NCBI GenBank assembly: GCA_016873435.1
Contig: VGXF01000007.1
Span: forward strand, 1 to 64,000
Direction: 5' to 3'
Source of the DNA: Nitrospira sp.
Lineage (GTDB): Bacteria > Nitrospirota > Nitrospiria > Nitrospirales > Nitrospiraceae
Length of the DNA stretch: 64,000 bases
This document shows positions 25,499-34,976 of the stretch, piece after piece; position 1 is the first letter of the stretch; each line of letters opens with the position of its first letter. The notes beneath the pieces were generated by a model. That model did no database searches. It was not told the origin of the DNA and was given only the letters and a program-made list of their open reading frames with translations. A program made the translations under genes and the position numbers.

Positions 25499-26644
25499 AT
25501 GCTGAAACGGTATTTGCTGGCTCCAGGGCCAACACCCGTGCCTCCAGAGGTACTGCTGGCCATGGCGCGGCCCATCATTCACCACCGCGCTCCCGAGTTC
25601 GACCCGATTTTCGCCGAGGTGCGGGAGGGGCTCAAGTGGCTCTTCCAGACCCGGAACGACGTGCTGATGCTGGCCTCCTCCGGCACCGGCGGGATGGAAG
25701 GCTCAGTGTCCAACTTTTTGTCGTGCGGCGACAAGGCGCTGTGTGTCAACGGCGGCAAGTTCGGCGAGCGCTGGGGCAAGCTGTGCAAGACGTTTGGCGT
25801 ACAGGCTACGGAGATCAAAGTCGAGTGGGGCCACGCGGTCGATCCGCAACAGGTCGCTGACGCGCTCAAGAAGGATCCGTCCATTAAAGCGGTCTACGTG
25901 CAGGCGAGTGAAACGTCCACTGGCGTGTCGCACGATGTGAAGGCGCTGGGCGAGATCGTCAAGGGCTGCGCTGACACGATTCTGGTGGTGGACGCAATCA
26001 CGGCGCTTGGCGTGTTCGACATTAAGACGGACGTTTGGGGGCTGGATGTGGTGATTACCGGTTCGCAGAAGGCGCTAATGCTGCCGCCCGGCATGGCCTT
26101 CGTGAGCGTGAGCGAGAAGGCGTGGCGGCTGGCCGAGAAGGCGAAGAACGCAGCGTTCTATTTTAATTTCAAGAAGGAACGTGAAAACCAGGCTAAGAAC
26201 CAGACAGCCTTTACCCCCGCGGTGTCGCTGATCATCGGTCTGCAGGAAGTCTTCAGGATCATGAAGGCCGAAGGATTGGACAAGATGTTCGCGCGGCAAG
26301 GGACGCTGGCCCAGGCGACGCGCGAGGGCCTCCAGGCGGCCGGACTGAAGTTGTTTCCGAAGCAATCGCCGAGTGACGCGCTCACGGCAGTCTGTGCGCC
26401 GGAGGGCGTTGACGGGCAGGCGATCTACAAGAATCTGCGTGTGCAGTACGGGATGACGGCAGCCGGCGGACAGGATCATCTCAAGGGAAAGATCTTCCGC
26501 CTCTCTCATATGGGCTACGCGGACCGGTTCGATGTGATTGCGGCGCTGGCGGCAACCGAAATGGTGCTCAAGGGACTCGGCCATCCGGTCAAGCTGGGTA
26601 GCGGCGTCGGCCGGGCGCAGGAAATTTTGATGGCGCAGAAGTAA
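25499..26644 (+). CDS. Class V PLP aminotransferase (alanine-glyoxylate/serine-pyruvate type)
   Basis: A 381-residue aminotransferase of the AGXT/soluble hydrogenase small-subunit family. Signatures are APGPTPVPPEVLLAM, MLASSGTGGMEGSVSN, a VVDAITALGVFDI aspartate for PLP and the lysine in TGSQKALMLPPGMA. The CTGAGGGG site precedes the ATG. It sits 13 bases before serA. That pairing points to amino-group exchange between serine, glyoxylate or phosphohydroxypyruvate; here it could supply the serine pathway transaminase, since no serC is in the window. Confidence 0.92.
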   Translation: MLKRYLLAPGPTPVPPEVLLAMARPIIHHRAPEFDPIFAEVREGLKWLFQTRNDVLMLASSGTGGMEGSVSNFLSCGDKALCVNGGKFGERWGKLCKTFGVQATEIKVEWGHAVDPQQVADALKKDPSIKAVYVQASETSTGVSHDVKALGEIVKGCADTILVVDAITALGVFDIKTDVWGLDVVITGSQKALMLPPGMAFVSVSEKAWRLAEKAKNAAFYFNFKKERENQAKNQTAFTPAVSLIIGLQEVFRIMKAEGLDKMFARQGTLAQATREGLQAAGLKLFPKQSPSDALTAVCAPEGVDGQAIYKNLRVQYGMTAAGGQDHLKGKIFRLSHMGYADRFDVIAALAATEMVLKGLGHPVKLGSGVGRAQEILMAQK

Positions 26645-26657
26645 CGGGGCAGGAAAG

Positions 26658-28262
26658 ATGAACAGCGCTAAGAATATGAAGATTCTTGTCAGCGACAGTC
26701 TCTCCAAACAGGGCGTGGCTATTTTGGAGAAAGCCGGTTTCACGGTGGACGTGAAGACCAAGATGCCGAAGGAGGAACTGCTGAAGGAGATCAAGCAGTA
26801 CGATGGGTTGATCGTGCGCTCGGGCACGAAGGTCACGGCAGAGGTGATCGCAGCGGCCGACAAGCTGAAAGTGGTCGGACGGGCCGGATCAGGTCTCGAC
26901 AACGTGGACTCCCAGGCGGCAACCAAGCGCGGCATCGTCGTGATGAACACGCCGGGTGGCAACACGGTGACGACGGCCGAACACACGATGGCGATGATTT
27001 TCTCCGCCTGCCGGAAGATTCCGCAGGCGACGGCATCCGTGAAGCAGGCCAAGTGGGAGAAGGACAAGTTCATGGGCATCGAGCTCTACAACAAGACGCT
27101 CGGCATCGTAGGAATCGGCCAGATCGGCGGGTATCTCTCAAAGCTCGCGCAGGGGGCCTCGATGAACGTGATCGCCTACGATCCCTATCTGGCGCCGGAG
27201 CGGGCCGAGAAGATGGGCGTCTCATTGGTGGATCTGCCAGAACTGTTCCGGAGGGCCGACATCGTCTCCGTGCACACGCCGCTGACGGCCGAGACAAAAT
27301 CATTGATCAATGCCAAGGTCATCGAGACGATGAAACAGGGCGTGGTGATCGTCAACTGCGCGCGCGGTGGCATCGTCAACGAAGCGGATCTTGCTGAGGG
27401 GCTGAAGTCGAAAAAAGTCGCGGCCGCGGCCTTCGACGTCTTCGAGGAAGAGCCGGTTAAGGCGGACAATCCGTTGCTGGCGCTGGACAATTTTATTTGC
27501 ACGCCACACATTGGCGCCCAGACGAGCGAGGCGCAGGAGAATGTGGCGGTCGGTATCGCTGAGCAGGTTGTGGACTATTTCACGCGCGGTATCGCGCGCG
27601 GTGCGGTGAATATCCCCTCTGTGCCGCCGGACCTGCTGCCGAAGCTGCAGCCGTACCTGACGCTGGCCGAAAAGATCGGCATGCTCCAGTCGCAGCTCTA
27701 CGAGGGCGGGCTCGAACGGGTGACGATCGAATATTGCGGCGAGGTGGCGAGTCTCTCATCCGCTCCGCTGACCATCGCCGTGCTGAAGGGACTGCTGACG
27801 CCAATTCTGGAGGACGCGGTCAATTTCGTGAACGCACCCGTGATCGCAAAGGAGCGCGGCATCGAAGTCAAGGAAGTCAAAAGCGGCGATGCGGGGGATT
27901 TCACTAGCGTCATTCGCGTGCGCGTCGAGGCCGGGAAGAAGATCCACCGGCTGGCCGGTACGCTGCATAACCGGAAGGAGTCCCGGATCATCGAACTCGA
28001 CGATTTCCAGGTCGAGGTGGTGCCGGAAGGGCACATGATGCTGATCCTCAACGAGGACAAGCCCGGCGTGATCGGTGCGGTGGGTCAGGCGCTCGGTGAC
28101 CATAACGTCAACATCGCCCGGATGCAGTGCGCCCGCGCGGAGCGTGGCGGCAACGCGCTGTTGATTCTTGGATTGGACGCGCCGCTGCCGCTCAAGGTGC
28201 TGGAAGAGATCAAGCGGGCGAAGCACATTCTCTCCGTCACACTGGTGAGTCTGTCGCGCTGA
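26658..28262 (+). CDS. serA: D-3-phosphoglycerate dehydrogenase (long form)
   Basis: A 534-residue enzyme starting serine synthesis. The catalytic and NAD-binding domains (residues 1-320) show VVGRAGSGLDNVD, a GIVGIGQIGGYLS Rossmann loop, and CTPHIGAQTSEAQENVA with the active-site His. The intervening ASB domain spans about 325-460 and a C-terminal ACT domain spans about 460-534 (MLILNEDKPGVIGAVGQALG), which usually mediates serine feedback. The ATG is preceded by GGGGCAGGA. It probably shares an operon with the aminotransferase upstream and hisZ downstream. Confidence 0.96.
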   Translation: MNSAKNMKILVSDSLSKQGVAILEKAGFTVDVKTKMPKEELLKEIKQYDGLIVRSGTKVTAEVIAAADKLKVVGRAGSGLDNVDSQAATKRGIVVMNTPGGNTVTTAEHTMAMIFSACRKIPQATASVKQAKWEKDKFMGIELYNKTLGIVGIGQIGGYLSKLAQGASMNVIAYDPYLAPERAEKMGVSLVDLPELFRRADIVSVHTPLTAETKSLINAKVIETMKQGVVIVNCARGGIVNEADLAEGLKSKKVAAAAFDVFEEEPVKADNPLLALDNFICTPHIGAQTSEAQENVAVGIAEQVVDYFTRGIARGAVNIPSVPPDLLPKLQPYLTLAEKIGMLQSQLYEGGLERVTIEYCGEVASLSSAPLTIAVLKGLLTPILEDAVNFVNAPVIAKERGIEVKEVKSGDAGDFTSVIRVRVEAGKKIHRLAGTLHNRKESRIIELDDFQVEVVPEGHMMLILNEDKPGVIGAVGQALGDHNVNIARMQCARAERGGNALLILGLDAPLPLKVLEEIKRAKHILSVTLVSLSR

Positions 28263-28316
28263 CGCGCATCCACGCCGTCCGGCATCCCGGGCGTTCCAGA
28301 GATTAACGGGGACTCC

Positions 28317-29612
28317 ATGAAGAAACACGAGCGGTCGCTTGTACCGTCGGGCATGGCGACCATTTTGCCTCATGCCGCGCAGCGCGTCCGTCAACTCGAG
28401 ACCGCGCTGCTGGGGACGCTGACGCGGTGGGGCTATCAGGAAATCATTCCGCCCACGTTCGAGTACCTCGACGTGCTGTCGCCAGGGCTCGAGCCAGATG
28501 TTATCGAACAATGCTACAAGTTTGCGGATCGTGCGACGGGCCGGATGCTCTTGCTGCGCCCAGATGTCACCGCGCAGATTGCCCGTATGGTCGCGATGGG
28601 TATGGCCGGATCCGCCGCGCGGCACCGGCTCTGCTACCGGACGACCGTCTTCCGCCACGCGCCGGAACATGCCGGCCGCGAGCGCGAGATTTTTCAGGTC
28701 GGCGCTGAATTGATCGGTGTGGACGGTGTCAGCGCGGATGCTGAGATCATTGCGTTGATGGGTAGCTGCCTGGCGCAGATCGGACTGACCTCGTTCACCG
28801 TCTCGCTGGGCCACGTCGGCTTTTTCAAAACCCTGCTGGCCAAGTCCGGCCTGTCTGCTGAGGGGCAAAAGCGCGCGGAGCAGGCGGCCGCGCGCAAGGA
28901 CCTGCCCCGTCTTGAGGAGATTTGTGCGGAGGAGGCCGTCTCGCGCACGCTGATGCGCGCGATTCTCGAGACGCCGGGGCTCTACGGTGGGATTGATGTG
29001 CTGGAACGGGGCCGCAAACTGGCCGGACGTGACCGCGCGCTCCGTGCGCCGCTCGACCGACTGGCCGAGGTCTATCGGTTATTCACGGCTTCCGGACTAA
29101 AGGACCAATTGCTGATCGACCTCGGCGAGTTCCGCGGGTTTGACTATTACGACGGCGTGGTATTCGAGGTTTTTGCCAAGGGGCTCGGCTGCGAGCTGGG
29201 CGGGGGTGGGCGGTATAACCATCTCGTCGGCCGTTTCGGCCGCGATCTGCCGTCCACCGGGTTCGCATTCGATATGGACCGGCTGTTCCAGGCTATGGAG
29301 GCGGGCGGCAACAGTTTCACAAAACCGGCAACAGATTTTTTCCTGTCCGCCCCCGAGCAGGCCGGCAACCGGCTCTTCCGCGCCGCGCAGACGCTGCGCG
29401 GCGCTGGCTACGGCGTCGTCCAGGGCACGCTGGAGAAGGCCGGCGAAGAAGGGCTTCGCCGCGCCGCGCAGGAGGGCTGCACGCTCCGCGCGTCGGTCAC
29501 GGCAGTGGTCGGGCTCTCCTCGCTCGGTGCCGACCAGGCGCTGGTGCTCACTGCACCGTCCAGCACAGGCCGCAAGAAGATATTGATCAAGGACCTGTCT
29601 GCTCTGTTGTGA
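28317..29612 (+). CDS. hisZ: ATP phosphoribosyltransferase regulatory subunit HisZ
   Basis: A 431-residue paralogue of histidyl-tRNA synthetase that lacks the tRNA anticodon part and works with the short HisG in histidine synthesis. Class II-like motifs are RPDVTAQIARMV (motif 2), FRHAPEHAGREREIFQVGAEL, and YYDGVVFEVFAKGLGCELGGGGRYNHL (motif 3-like). HisG is not in the window. It begins 54 bases after serA on the same strand and ends 24 bases before dnaB, so the unit mixes amino acid and replication genes. Confidence 0.88.
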   Translation: MKKHERSLVPSGMATILPHAAQRVRQLETALLGTLTRWGYQEIIPPTFEYLDVLSPGLEPDVIEQCYKFADRATGRMLLLRPDVTAQIARMVAMGMAGSAARHRLCYRTTVFRHAPEHAGREREIFQVGAELIGVDGVSADAEIIALMGSCLAQIGLTSFTVSLGHVGFFKTLLAKSGLSAEGQKRAEQAAARKDLPRLEEICAEEAVSRTLMRAILETPGLYGGIDVLERGRKLAGRDRALRAPLDRLAEVYRLFTASGLKDQLLIDLGEFRGFDYYDGVVFEVFAKGLGCELGGGGRYNHLVGRFGRDLPSTGFAFDMDRLFQAMEAGGNSFTKPATDFFLSAPEQAGNRLFRAAQTLRGAGYGVVQGTLEKAGEEGLRRAAQEGCTLRASVTAVVGLSSLGADQALVLTAPSSTGRKKILIKDLSALL

Positions 29613-29636
29613 TGCGTTGACAAGGACCGTGCATTC

Positions 29637-30986
29637 ATGACGCCTCCGCCCGATCTCTCCGATCCACGCCTGCCGCCGCAGAGCCTCGAGGCCGAGCAAT
29701 CGGTCCTCGGCGCCATTTTGCTCGAAAACGGCGCGATGAGCAAGGCGATGGAACTCCTCACCGAGGAGGATTTCTACAAGACCGCTCATCGAAAGATTTA
29801 CCTGGCCATGCTCGATCTCTCCGAGCACGGCGAGGCGATCGATCAGATCACGATGACCGAGCATCTCAAGCGGAAGGGCGCGCTGGAATCGGTCGGCGGG
29901 TCGGCCTATCTCGCTGAATTGGTGCAGGTCGTGCCGACGGCGGCCAACGTCAAATACCATTGCAAGATCGTCCGGGACAAGGCGCTGTTGCGCGGTCTGA
30001 TCGGCACGGCGACGGAGGTGATCACGCGAGGCTACGATAACGCAGGCTCGGTGGACGAGCTGGTGGACTACGCCGAGCGTTCCGTCTTCAGCCTGGCGCA
30101 GGGCAAGCTGGGTCGATCGTTCACGGAACTCAAGCATGCGATCATGGAGAGCCTCGAGTTCGTCAACACGCTCTTCCAGCGCAGCGAGCGCATCACGGGC
30201 GTGCCTACCGGATTCGAGGAGTTGGACGACCTAACAGCTGGCCTGCAGCCCTCCGATCTAGTCGTGATTGCGGGCCGACCCAGCATGGGCAAGACGAGCC
30301 TTGCGTTGGGCATGGCGCAGTACGCGGCGTTGAAAAGCAGAAAAACCGTCGGCGTGTTCAGTCTCGAAATGTCTAAGGCGCAGCTTGTGCTGCGTATGCT
30401 GAGCTCGGAGGCGCACGTCGACTCGCACCTTCTGCGTATCGGCAAGCTCACCCAAAAAGACTGGGGGGATCTTTCGGAGGCTGCGAGCCGGCTCGAAAGC
30501 GCGAAGATTTTTATCGATGACACGGGCGCCATGACGGTCCAGCAGATGCGGGGGAAGGCGCGCCGGCTGAAGGCCGAGCACGGGCTGGATTTATTGATCG
30601 TGGACTATCTGCAGCTGGTGCAGGGGAAAAGCGATGCCGAGTCCCGGCAGCAGGAAATCTCAGACATCTCGCGCTCGCTCAAGGCTCTGGCTAAGGAGCT
30701 CAACGTGCCGGTGCTGGCGCTCTCGCAGTTGAGCCGGGCGGTCGAAGCGCGGACGGACAAGCGCCCCATGTTGGCCGATCTGCGCGAGTCGGGTGCCATC
30801 GAGCAGGACGCCGACGTGGTCATGTTCATTTACCGGGACGAGGTCTACCATCCTGACACCGAGGATAAGGGCATTGCCGAAATTCTCGTCAGCAAGCACC
30901 GCAACGGGCCAACGGGTATCCGTAAACTGGTCTTCCTAGAAAAATTCGCCTGTTTTGGCGACCTCTCCAAGCACGAATCGGTGTGA
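29637..30986 (+). CDS. dnaB: Replicative DNA helicase DnaB
   Basis: A 449-residue ring helicase. The N-terminal domain runs 1-150 (LPPQSLEAEQSVLGAIL). The RecA-like ATPase has Walker A GRPSMGKTS (with VVIAGRPSMGKTSLALGMAQ), Walker B LLIVDYLQL, and VPVLALSQLSRAVEAR with the sensor/arginine region; LRESGAIEQDADVVMFIYRDE follows. There is no intein. The product length is typical (about 450-470). The ATG at 29637 follows hisZ by 24 bases. Confidence 0.97.
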   Translation: MTPPPDLSDPRLPPQSLEAEQSVLGAILLENGAMSKAMELLTEEDFYKTAHRKIYLAMLDLSEHGEAIDQITMTEHLKRKGALESVGGSAYLAELVQVVPTAANVKYHCKIVRDKALLRGLIGTATEVITRGYDNAGSVDELVDYAERSVFSLAQGKLGRSFTELKHAIMESLEFVNTLFQRSERITGVPTGFEELDDLTAGLQPSDLVVIAGRPSMGKTSLALGMAQYAALKSRKTVGVFSLEMSKAQLVLRMLSSEAHVDSHLLRIGKLTQKDWGDLSEAASRLESAKIFIDDTGAMTVQQMRGKARRLKAEHGLDLLIVDYLQLVQGKSDAESRQQEISDISRSLKALAKELNVPVLALSQLSRAVEARTDKRPMLADLRESGAIEQDADVVMFIYRDEVYHPDTEDKGIAEILVSKHRNGPTGIRKLVFLEKFACFGDLSKHESV

Positions 30987-31238
30987 GCGAGCCCCCGCCG
31001 CAGCTTGCGGGCCTTGTGGCGGTCCTGCTTATCCCTAAAGACCAGAGCAGCATCGCCGCCGCGTACCACGGGGGCAATTCATGTATCGCCCACCAGGGCG
31101 TGCACTCAGTGCCCCGGGTTCCCTCACCGGACCGTTGGTCTGCGCAGGTCTCTGGGGGGCACGCTGCGCGGGGCGATCGTGCGGAGCGGTCGTATGCCAC
31201 TACCCGTCTCACACGTACGCACGAGCCCTTCGTGCGGT

Positions 31239-31268
31239 TTGACACCTTTTCAGCGTCCTCCGTATAAT
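31239..31268 (+). promoter_or_regulatory. Consensus promoter for the TPR lipoprotein gene
   Basis: TTGACA (31239-31244), 18 nt, TATAAT (31263-31268). An ATG at 31267 lies inside the -10 and cannot be in the transcript, which places the true start downstream, at GTG 31333. The remaining bases of the 346-base gap (30987-31238) show no gene. Confidence 0.85.
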
Positions 31269-31332
31269 GTTGTATCTACACAACCTCCTTCGACGTCACC
31301 ACCAATTACCAGTAGTCAAGGGAGTTCCGATC

Positions 31333-33207
31333 GTGAGCCGGCCATGCGACGTCAGTGGTGTCATGTCCCCGGTGCCCCGATCACTCCGGACCGGATGGCC
31401 GAGATTCGCTGCGGCGATGCTGGCGCTGGGAGCCCTGCCAATCGGGTGTACCGGGCTGCTGCCGTCTAGATCGGCCGAGGTTTCCGCGCCGGTCATTTCC
31501 ACACACGCTGCGGCGCAGCCAGTGGTCGAGGCCCGTGCCGCAGACCCCCGTGCCTATTACCATTTTATCCTGGGCTATCAGGCCGAACTCACACAGGATA
31601 CGGAACGGGCGATCCGGGAATATCTGCTGGCTTTGCGGGCCGACTCGTCGTCGATCCAGCTCAAGACTCGGCTGGCACTCCTGTATTTTTCAGCCGGCGA
31701 GCCGGCCAGCGCGGTCCGTTTCGCCGACCGCGTGGTCGAGGCCGACCCCCCGGAGGCCGCCGTCCTGTCGCAGATGGCGGGCATCTATGCCTCGGCCGGG
31801 CAGACGGACAAGGCGCTGGCCCTCTACGGACAGGTGATCGAGCGCACTCCGGCCGACAGCGAACCCTATTTTTTGAAGGGGCTTCTGCTCGTCAACGCGC
31901 AGCGCCTCGACGAGGCCGAGCAGGTTCTGCAGCAGGGCGTCGAGCGGAACAAGCAGTCGCCGGTCGGCCATTACTCTCTGGGTCGGGTCTACGCTGAGTC
32001 GAAGCGATGGGAGCAGGCAGTTGCCAGTTACGAGCGAGCGATCGAAATCAATCCGTCGTTCGAGCCCGCCTATCTAGCGCTGGCGTCCGTTCACGAAACG
32101 CAGCAGATGCAGGGCAAGGCCATCGAGGTGTACCAGCGCTATCTGCAAAAGATCAATCCGCACAGCCGGGACATGCGCCGCAATCTGATTCGGGTGTATA
32201 TCACCGGCAAGGCCTACCAGGAGGCGCTGAGCGAACTGAACCGCATGTTGCAGGACGATCCGGAGGATTTGGAAGCGCAACTGCGCATCGGTCTGGTCTA
32301 CCGCGAGATGCAGGAGTACCCGAAAGCCGTTCAGCAGTTGACGGCGCTGTTGGCAGCGCGGCCGGCCGAGCTCAAAATCCGTGATTACCTCGGCCTGATG
32401 TACGAGGAGATGAAGGAATATGATAAGGCGCTGCAGGCCTATCAACAAAATCTTACGCTCCAGCCCAATTACACGGACGGGCACATGCATATGGGGTATC
32501 TGTTCTACCGACAGAAACGGTATGCCGAAGCAGTCCCGCATTTCGTCTCGGTGACGGGGCTCAATCCACAGGGGGCCGACGGGCACATTCTCCTGGGGCT
32601 GACCCACTTGCAGATGGAGCAGCATGCCAGGGCGGTGGAGGTATTCGAGACGGGCATCCTGCACAATCCGGGTAGCGCCGATCTCTATTTCAATCTTGGA
32701 ACGGCCTACGACAAGCTGAACCAGTTCGACGACGTCGTGCGGGCCATGGAACGGGCTCTGCAATTGGACGCTGCGCATGCAGACGCGTTGAACTATCTTG
32801 GGTACAGCTATGCTGAGCGGGACGTGAGGATTGAGGAGGCGCTCTCGCTGACCAAGCGCGCCGTAGCCTTGAAGCCCACCAACGGCTACTATGTCGACAG
32901 CCTCGGCTGGGCCTTGTTTAAGAACGGTCTGTTGAAAGAGGCCTTGGCTGAAATCCGCCGCGCGATCGAGCTGGTTGGAGATGACCCGGTACTCTTCGAG
33001 CATCTGGGCGAGATCTATCACCGGCAAAATCAGGTGAGTCAAGCGCGGGAAGCCTGGTTGCGCTCGCTGGAGCTGGACCCGTCCAATTCAAAACTGATCG
33101 AGCGCTTCCGTGAGCGGGGGCTGGGCGATCCGACGCAGGAAGATCGAGTGCGGCAGGCTAAGCAGCGAGTGCCTCAGAAACCGACTGCCCCCTCGCTTTC
33201 CCATTAG
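31333..33207 (+). CDS. Large TPR lipoprotein
   Basis: About 624 residues, starting at GTG 31333 with AAGGGAG 8 bases upstream. The signal sequence ends in a lipobox (ALGALPIGC), so the protein is probably lipid-anchored. The rest is a long superhelix of tetratricopeptide repeats, about 14-15 copies from about 80 to 600, recognisable by A..L...G.Y.... patterns such as AEPYFLKGLLLVNAQRLDEA, PVGHYSLGRVYAESKRWEQA and ADLYFNLGTAYDKLNQFDD. Such proteins act as scaffolds for envelope complexes. The partner is unknown. Confidence 0.88.
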   Translation: MSRPCDVSGVMSPVPRSLRTGWPRFAAAMLALGALPIGCTGLLPSRSAEVSAPVISTHAAAQPVVEARAADPRAYYHFILGYQAELTQDTERAIREYLLALRADSSSIQLKTRLALLYFSAGEPASAVRFADRVVEADPPEAAVLSQMAGIYASAGQTDKALALYGQVIERTPADSEPYFLKGLLLVNAQRLDEAEQVLQQGVERNKQSPVGHYSLGRVYAESKRWEQAVASYERAIEINPSFEPAYLALASVHETQQMQGKAIEVYQRYLQKINPHSRDMRRNLIRVYITGKAYQEALSELNRMLQDDPEDLEAQLRIGLVYREMQEYPKAVQQLTALLAARPAELKIRDYLGLMYEEMKEYDKALQAYQQNLTLQPNYTDGHMHMGYLFYRQKRYAEAVPHFVSVTGLNPQGADGHILLGLTHLQMEQHARAVEVFETGILHNPGSADLYFNLGTAYDKLNQFDDVVRAMERALQLDAAHADALNYLGYSYAERDVRIEEALSLTKRAVALKPTNGYYVDSLGWALFKNGLLKEALAEIRRAIELVGDDPVLFEHLGEIYHRQNQVSQAREAWLRSLELDPSNSKLIERFRERGLGDPTQEDRVRQAKQRVPQKPTAPSLSH

Positions 33208-33216
33208 CGGCGATTC

Positions 33217-33531
33217 GTGGGATGCGATGATGCTCTGTCCAGTTTTCTAGCCACGAAGGCGGTCCAGGACACAACGAACCATGTGGTGGTGCTCTAGGGA
33301 TTCCACGAAGATCCCGAGGCTTGTTTCCTCAAGACCGCAATGACCATGGGATCCGACGCGACACGTCCATAGGACGCGGTCCGCCAGCGGGGCAAACTGG
33401 CCGCGCTATTTGTGTTTGCGATGGGTGCTGCGGCGATGGCGTTGGCCGCGGGGATATCGGCACGCTCGTCGTCAAACTTAGGTTTCAGCATTGCGCAGTA
33501 TGAGCGGATGCGCGCTGATGTCGGTGTCTGA
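33217..33531 (+). pseudogene. Small membrane protein gene with two in-frame amber codons
   Basis: After the TPR gene, one frame stays open except for TAG at 33295-33297 and TAG at 33370-33372. It ends with TGA at 33529-33531. The last part encodes a hydrophobic helix (KLAALFVFAMGAAAMALAAG) followed by a polar tail; the middle reads VQDTTNHVVVL-stop-GFHEDPEACFLKT. The continuity suggests a decayed gene. The family is not recognised. The rest of the 33208-33651 gap holds no gene. Confidence 0.4.
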
Positions 33532-33651
33532 ACCCAGCTCATTCAGAAGCGGTGGGGCTTCTGGGTTCAGCGGTATCGAATGAAACCGCGTATTTCTTGA
33601 GCACGGCCCGAGGCTGTGATACATCAACCCAGCGGTTGTCGGAGCGCAGGC

Positions 33652-34770
33652 ATGCACGTTCCCTTACTCGACCTCAAGGCGCAATATCGGACAACCAAGT
33701 CCGAGATCATGACGGCCATCGAGGCCGTCTGCGATGAGCAGGGGTTCATCCTCGGCCCGCGCGTCTTGGAGCTCGAGCGGGCCATCGCGCACTATGTCGG
33801 CAGCGCACACGCCGTCGGCTGCGCCTCCGGCACGGACGCGATTCTCCTGGCCCTGATGGCGGTCGGCGTCGGCCATGGCGACGAGGTCATTACAGTCCCG
33901 TTCACGTTTTTTGCCACCACCGGCTCGATCTCACGCCTGGGTGCAAAGCCCGTGCTGGTGGATATCAAGGCGGACTCTTTCAACATCGATCCCGCGCAGA
34001 TCGAAAAAAAGATCACAGCCAAAACCAAGGCCATCATTCCGGTCCATTTGTTCGGCCAGTGTGCCGAGATGGAAGCGATCACTGCCATCGCCAGGAAGAA
34101 AACCATTCCGGTCATCGAGGATGCGGCCCAGGCCATCGGCGCCGCGCGGCATGGCACAAAGGCCGGCGTGCTGGGGGCGATGGGGTGCTTCAGTTTCTTT
34201 CCATCAAAAAACCTGGGCGGGTTCGGCGACGGCGGTATGGTCACGACCGACGATAAGGCGCTGGCCGACTCGCTGGCTAGCTTGCGCGTACACGGGAGCA
34301 AGGCGAAATATGTACACGACCAGATCGGCTTCAACAGCCGGCTGGATGCGCTCCAGGCGGCAATTTTGCTAGTCAAGCTCAACCATCTCGACGCGTGGGC
34401 GGAGGGTCGACGGGCCAACGCGGTGCGCTATGAGTGGTTATTCAAGGAGGCAAAGCTGGCCGACCATGTCACGCTACCGGCGACAACGCCGGGCAACCAT
34501 CATGTCTTCAATCAGTTCACAATCCGTGCCCGGAAGCGAGACGCACTCAGAGATTATTTGAAGGAGCAGGGGATCGGCAGCGAGGTCTATTACCCCATCC
34601 CGATGCACCTCCAGAATTGCTACAAGAACCTCGGACACATGAAGGGCGATTTCCCCGTCTCCGAGCGCGCCTCCGAAGAGGTACTCTCGCTGCCTATCTA
34701 CGCCGAGCTGACCGCCGAACAGCAGACCTACGTTGTCCAGACGATCGCGGCCTTTTACCGGCACCACTGA
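33652..34770 (+). CDS. DegT/DnrJ/EryC1 sugar aminotransferase
   Basis: A 372-residue PLP enzyme of the sugar aminotransferase family that installs amino groups on nucleotide-linked keto-sugars for polysaccharide synthesis. Start MHVPLLDLKAQY; cofactor motifs are CASGTDAILLALMA, IPVIEDAAQAIGA and the PLP lysine in SFFPSKNLGGFGDGG; later VYYPIPMHLQNCY. The ATG at 33652 is preceded by GGAGCGCAGG. No other sugar genes adjoin it. It ends in a shared terminator against ilvD. Confidence 0.9.
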   Translation: MHVPLLDLKAQYRTTKSEIMTAIEAVCDEQGFILGPRVLELERAIAHYVGSAHAVGCASGTDAILLALMAVGVGHGDEVITVPFTFFATTGSISRLGAKPVLVDIKADSFNIDPAQIEKKITAKTKAIIPVHLFGQCAEMEAITAIARKKTIPVIEDAAQAIGAARHGTKAGVLGAMGCFSFFPSKNLGGFGDGGMVTTDDKALADSLASLRVHGSKAKYVHDQIGFNSRLDALQAAILLVKLNHLDAWAEGRRANAVRYEWLFKEAKLADHVTLPATTPGNHHVFNQFTIRARKRDALRDYLKEQGIGSEVYYPIPMHLQNCYKNLGHMKGDFPVSERASEEVLSLPIYAELTAEQQTYVVQTIAAFYRHH

Positions 34771-34939
34771 GGATCGGCCGGCCTCCGGCCGGACCGCCTG
34801 ATGAACACGTCCGAGTACGACCGACGTCTGTAATCCCTGCCCCCGACTCTGCGCCTGCTCTATCAAGACAGCAGGAGCGATGTCTTTGCCGTGCCGAAGG
34901 GGATCGTATGATGGCGGTTGGTTGTCAAGGGAGACGATG

Positions 34940-34971
34940 AACGGGGCAGGCCTGTGCAGGCCAGCCCCGTT
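34940..34971. terminator. Bidirectional terminator between the DegT gene and ilvD
   Basis: AACGGGG/CCCCGTT forms the outer 7-bp stem (34940-34946 with 34965-34971), and GGCCT.../...AGGCC stacks within it. A TTTCTCTTT tract follows on the plus strand. It stops the plus-strand gene, and ilvD in the other direction. Confidence 0.7.
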
Positions 34972-34976
34972 TCTCT

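Noticed and set aside
27756-28868. A long minus-strand frame across serA and hisZ
   Set aside because: It crosses two well-supported genes on the other strand and reads as low-information antisense.
29620-29642. TTGACA just before dnaB as a promoter
   Set aside because: No -10 fits at 16-19 bases; it falls in coding sequence, and the gene follows hisZ closely.
29097-30137. A long minus-strand frame across hisZ and dnaB
   Set aside because: It lies opposite recognisable HisZ and DnaB motifs; no family signal.
31267-31332. Upstream ATG start for the TPR lipoprotein
   Set aside because: The ATG lies inside the -10 TATAAT, so it is before the transcription start; GTG 31333 has a proper ribosome binding site and signal peptide.
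32074-33042. A 322-codon minus-strand frame under the TPR lipoprotein
   Set aside because: It mirrors repeated TPR codons; its apparent regularity comes from the sense repeats.
33295-33372. Amber readthrough (selenocysteine/pyrrolysine-like) in the small membrane frame
   Set aside because: No suppressor tRNA or insertion element is visible in the window, and two ambers in 25 codons fit decay better.
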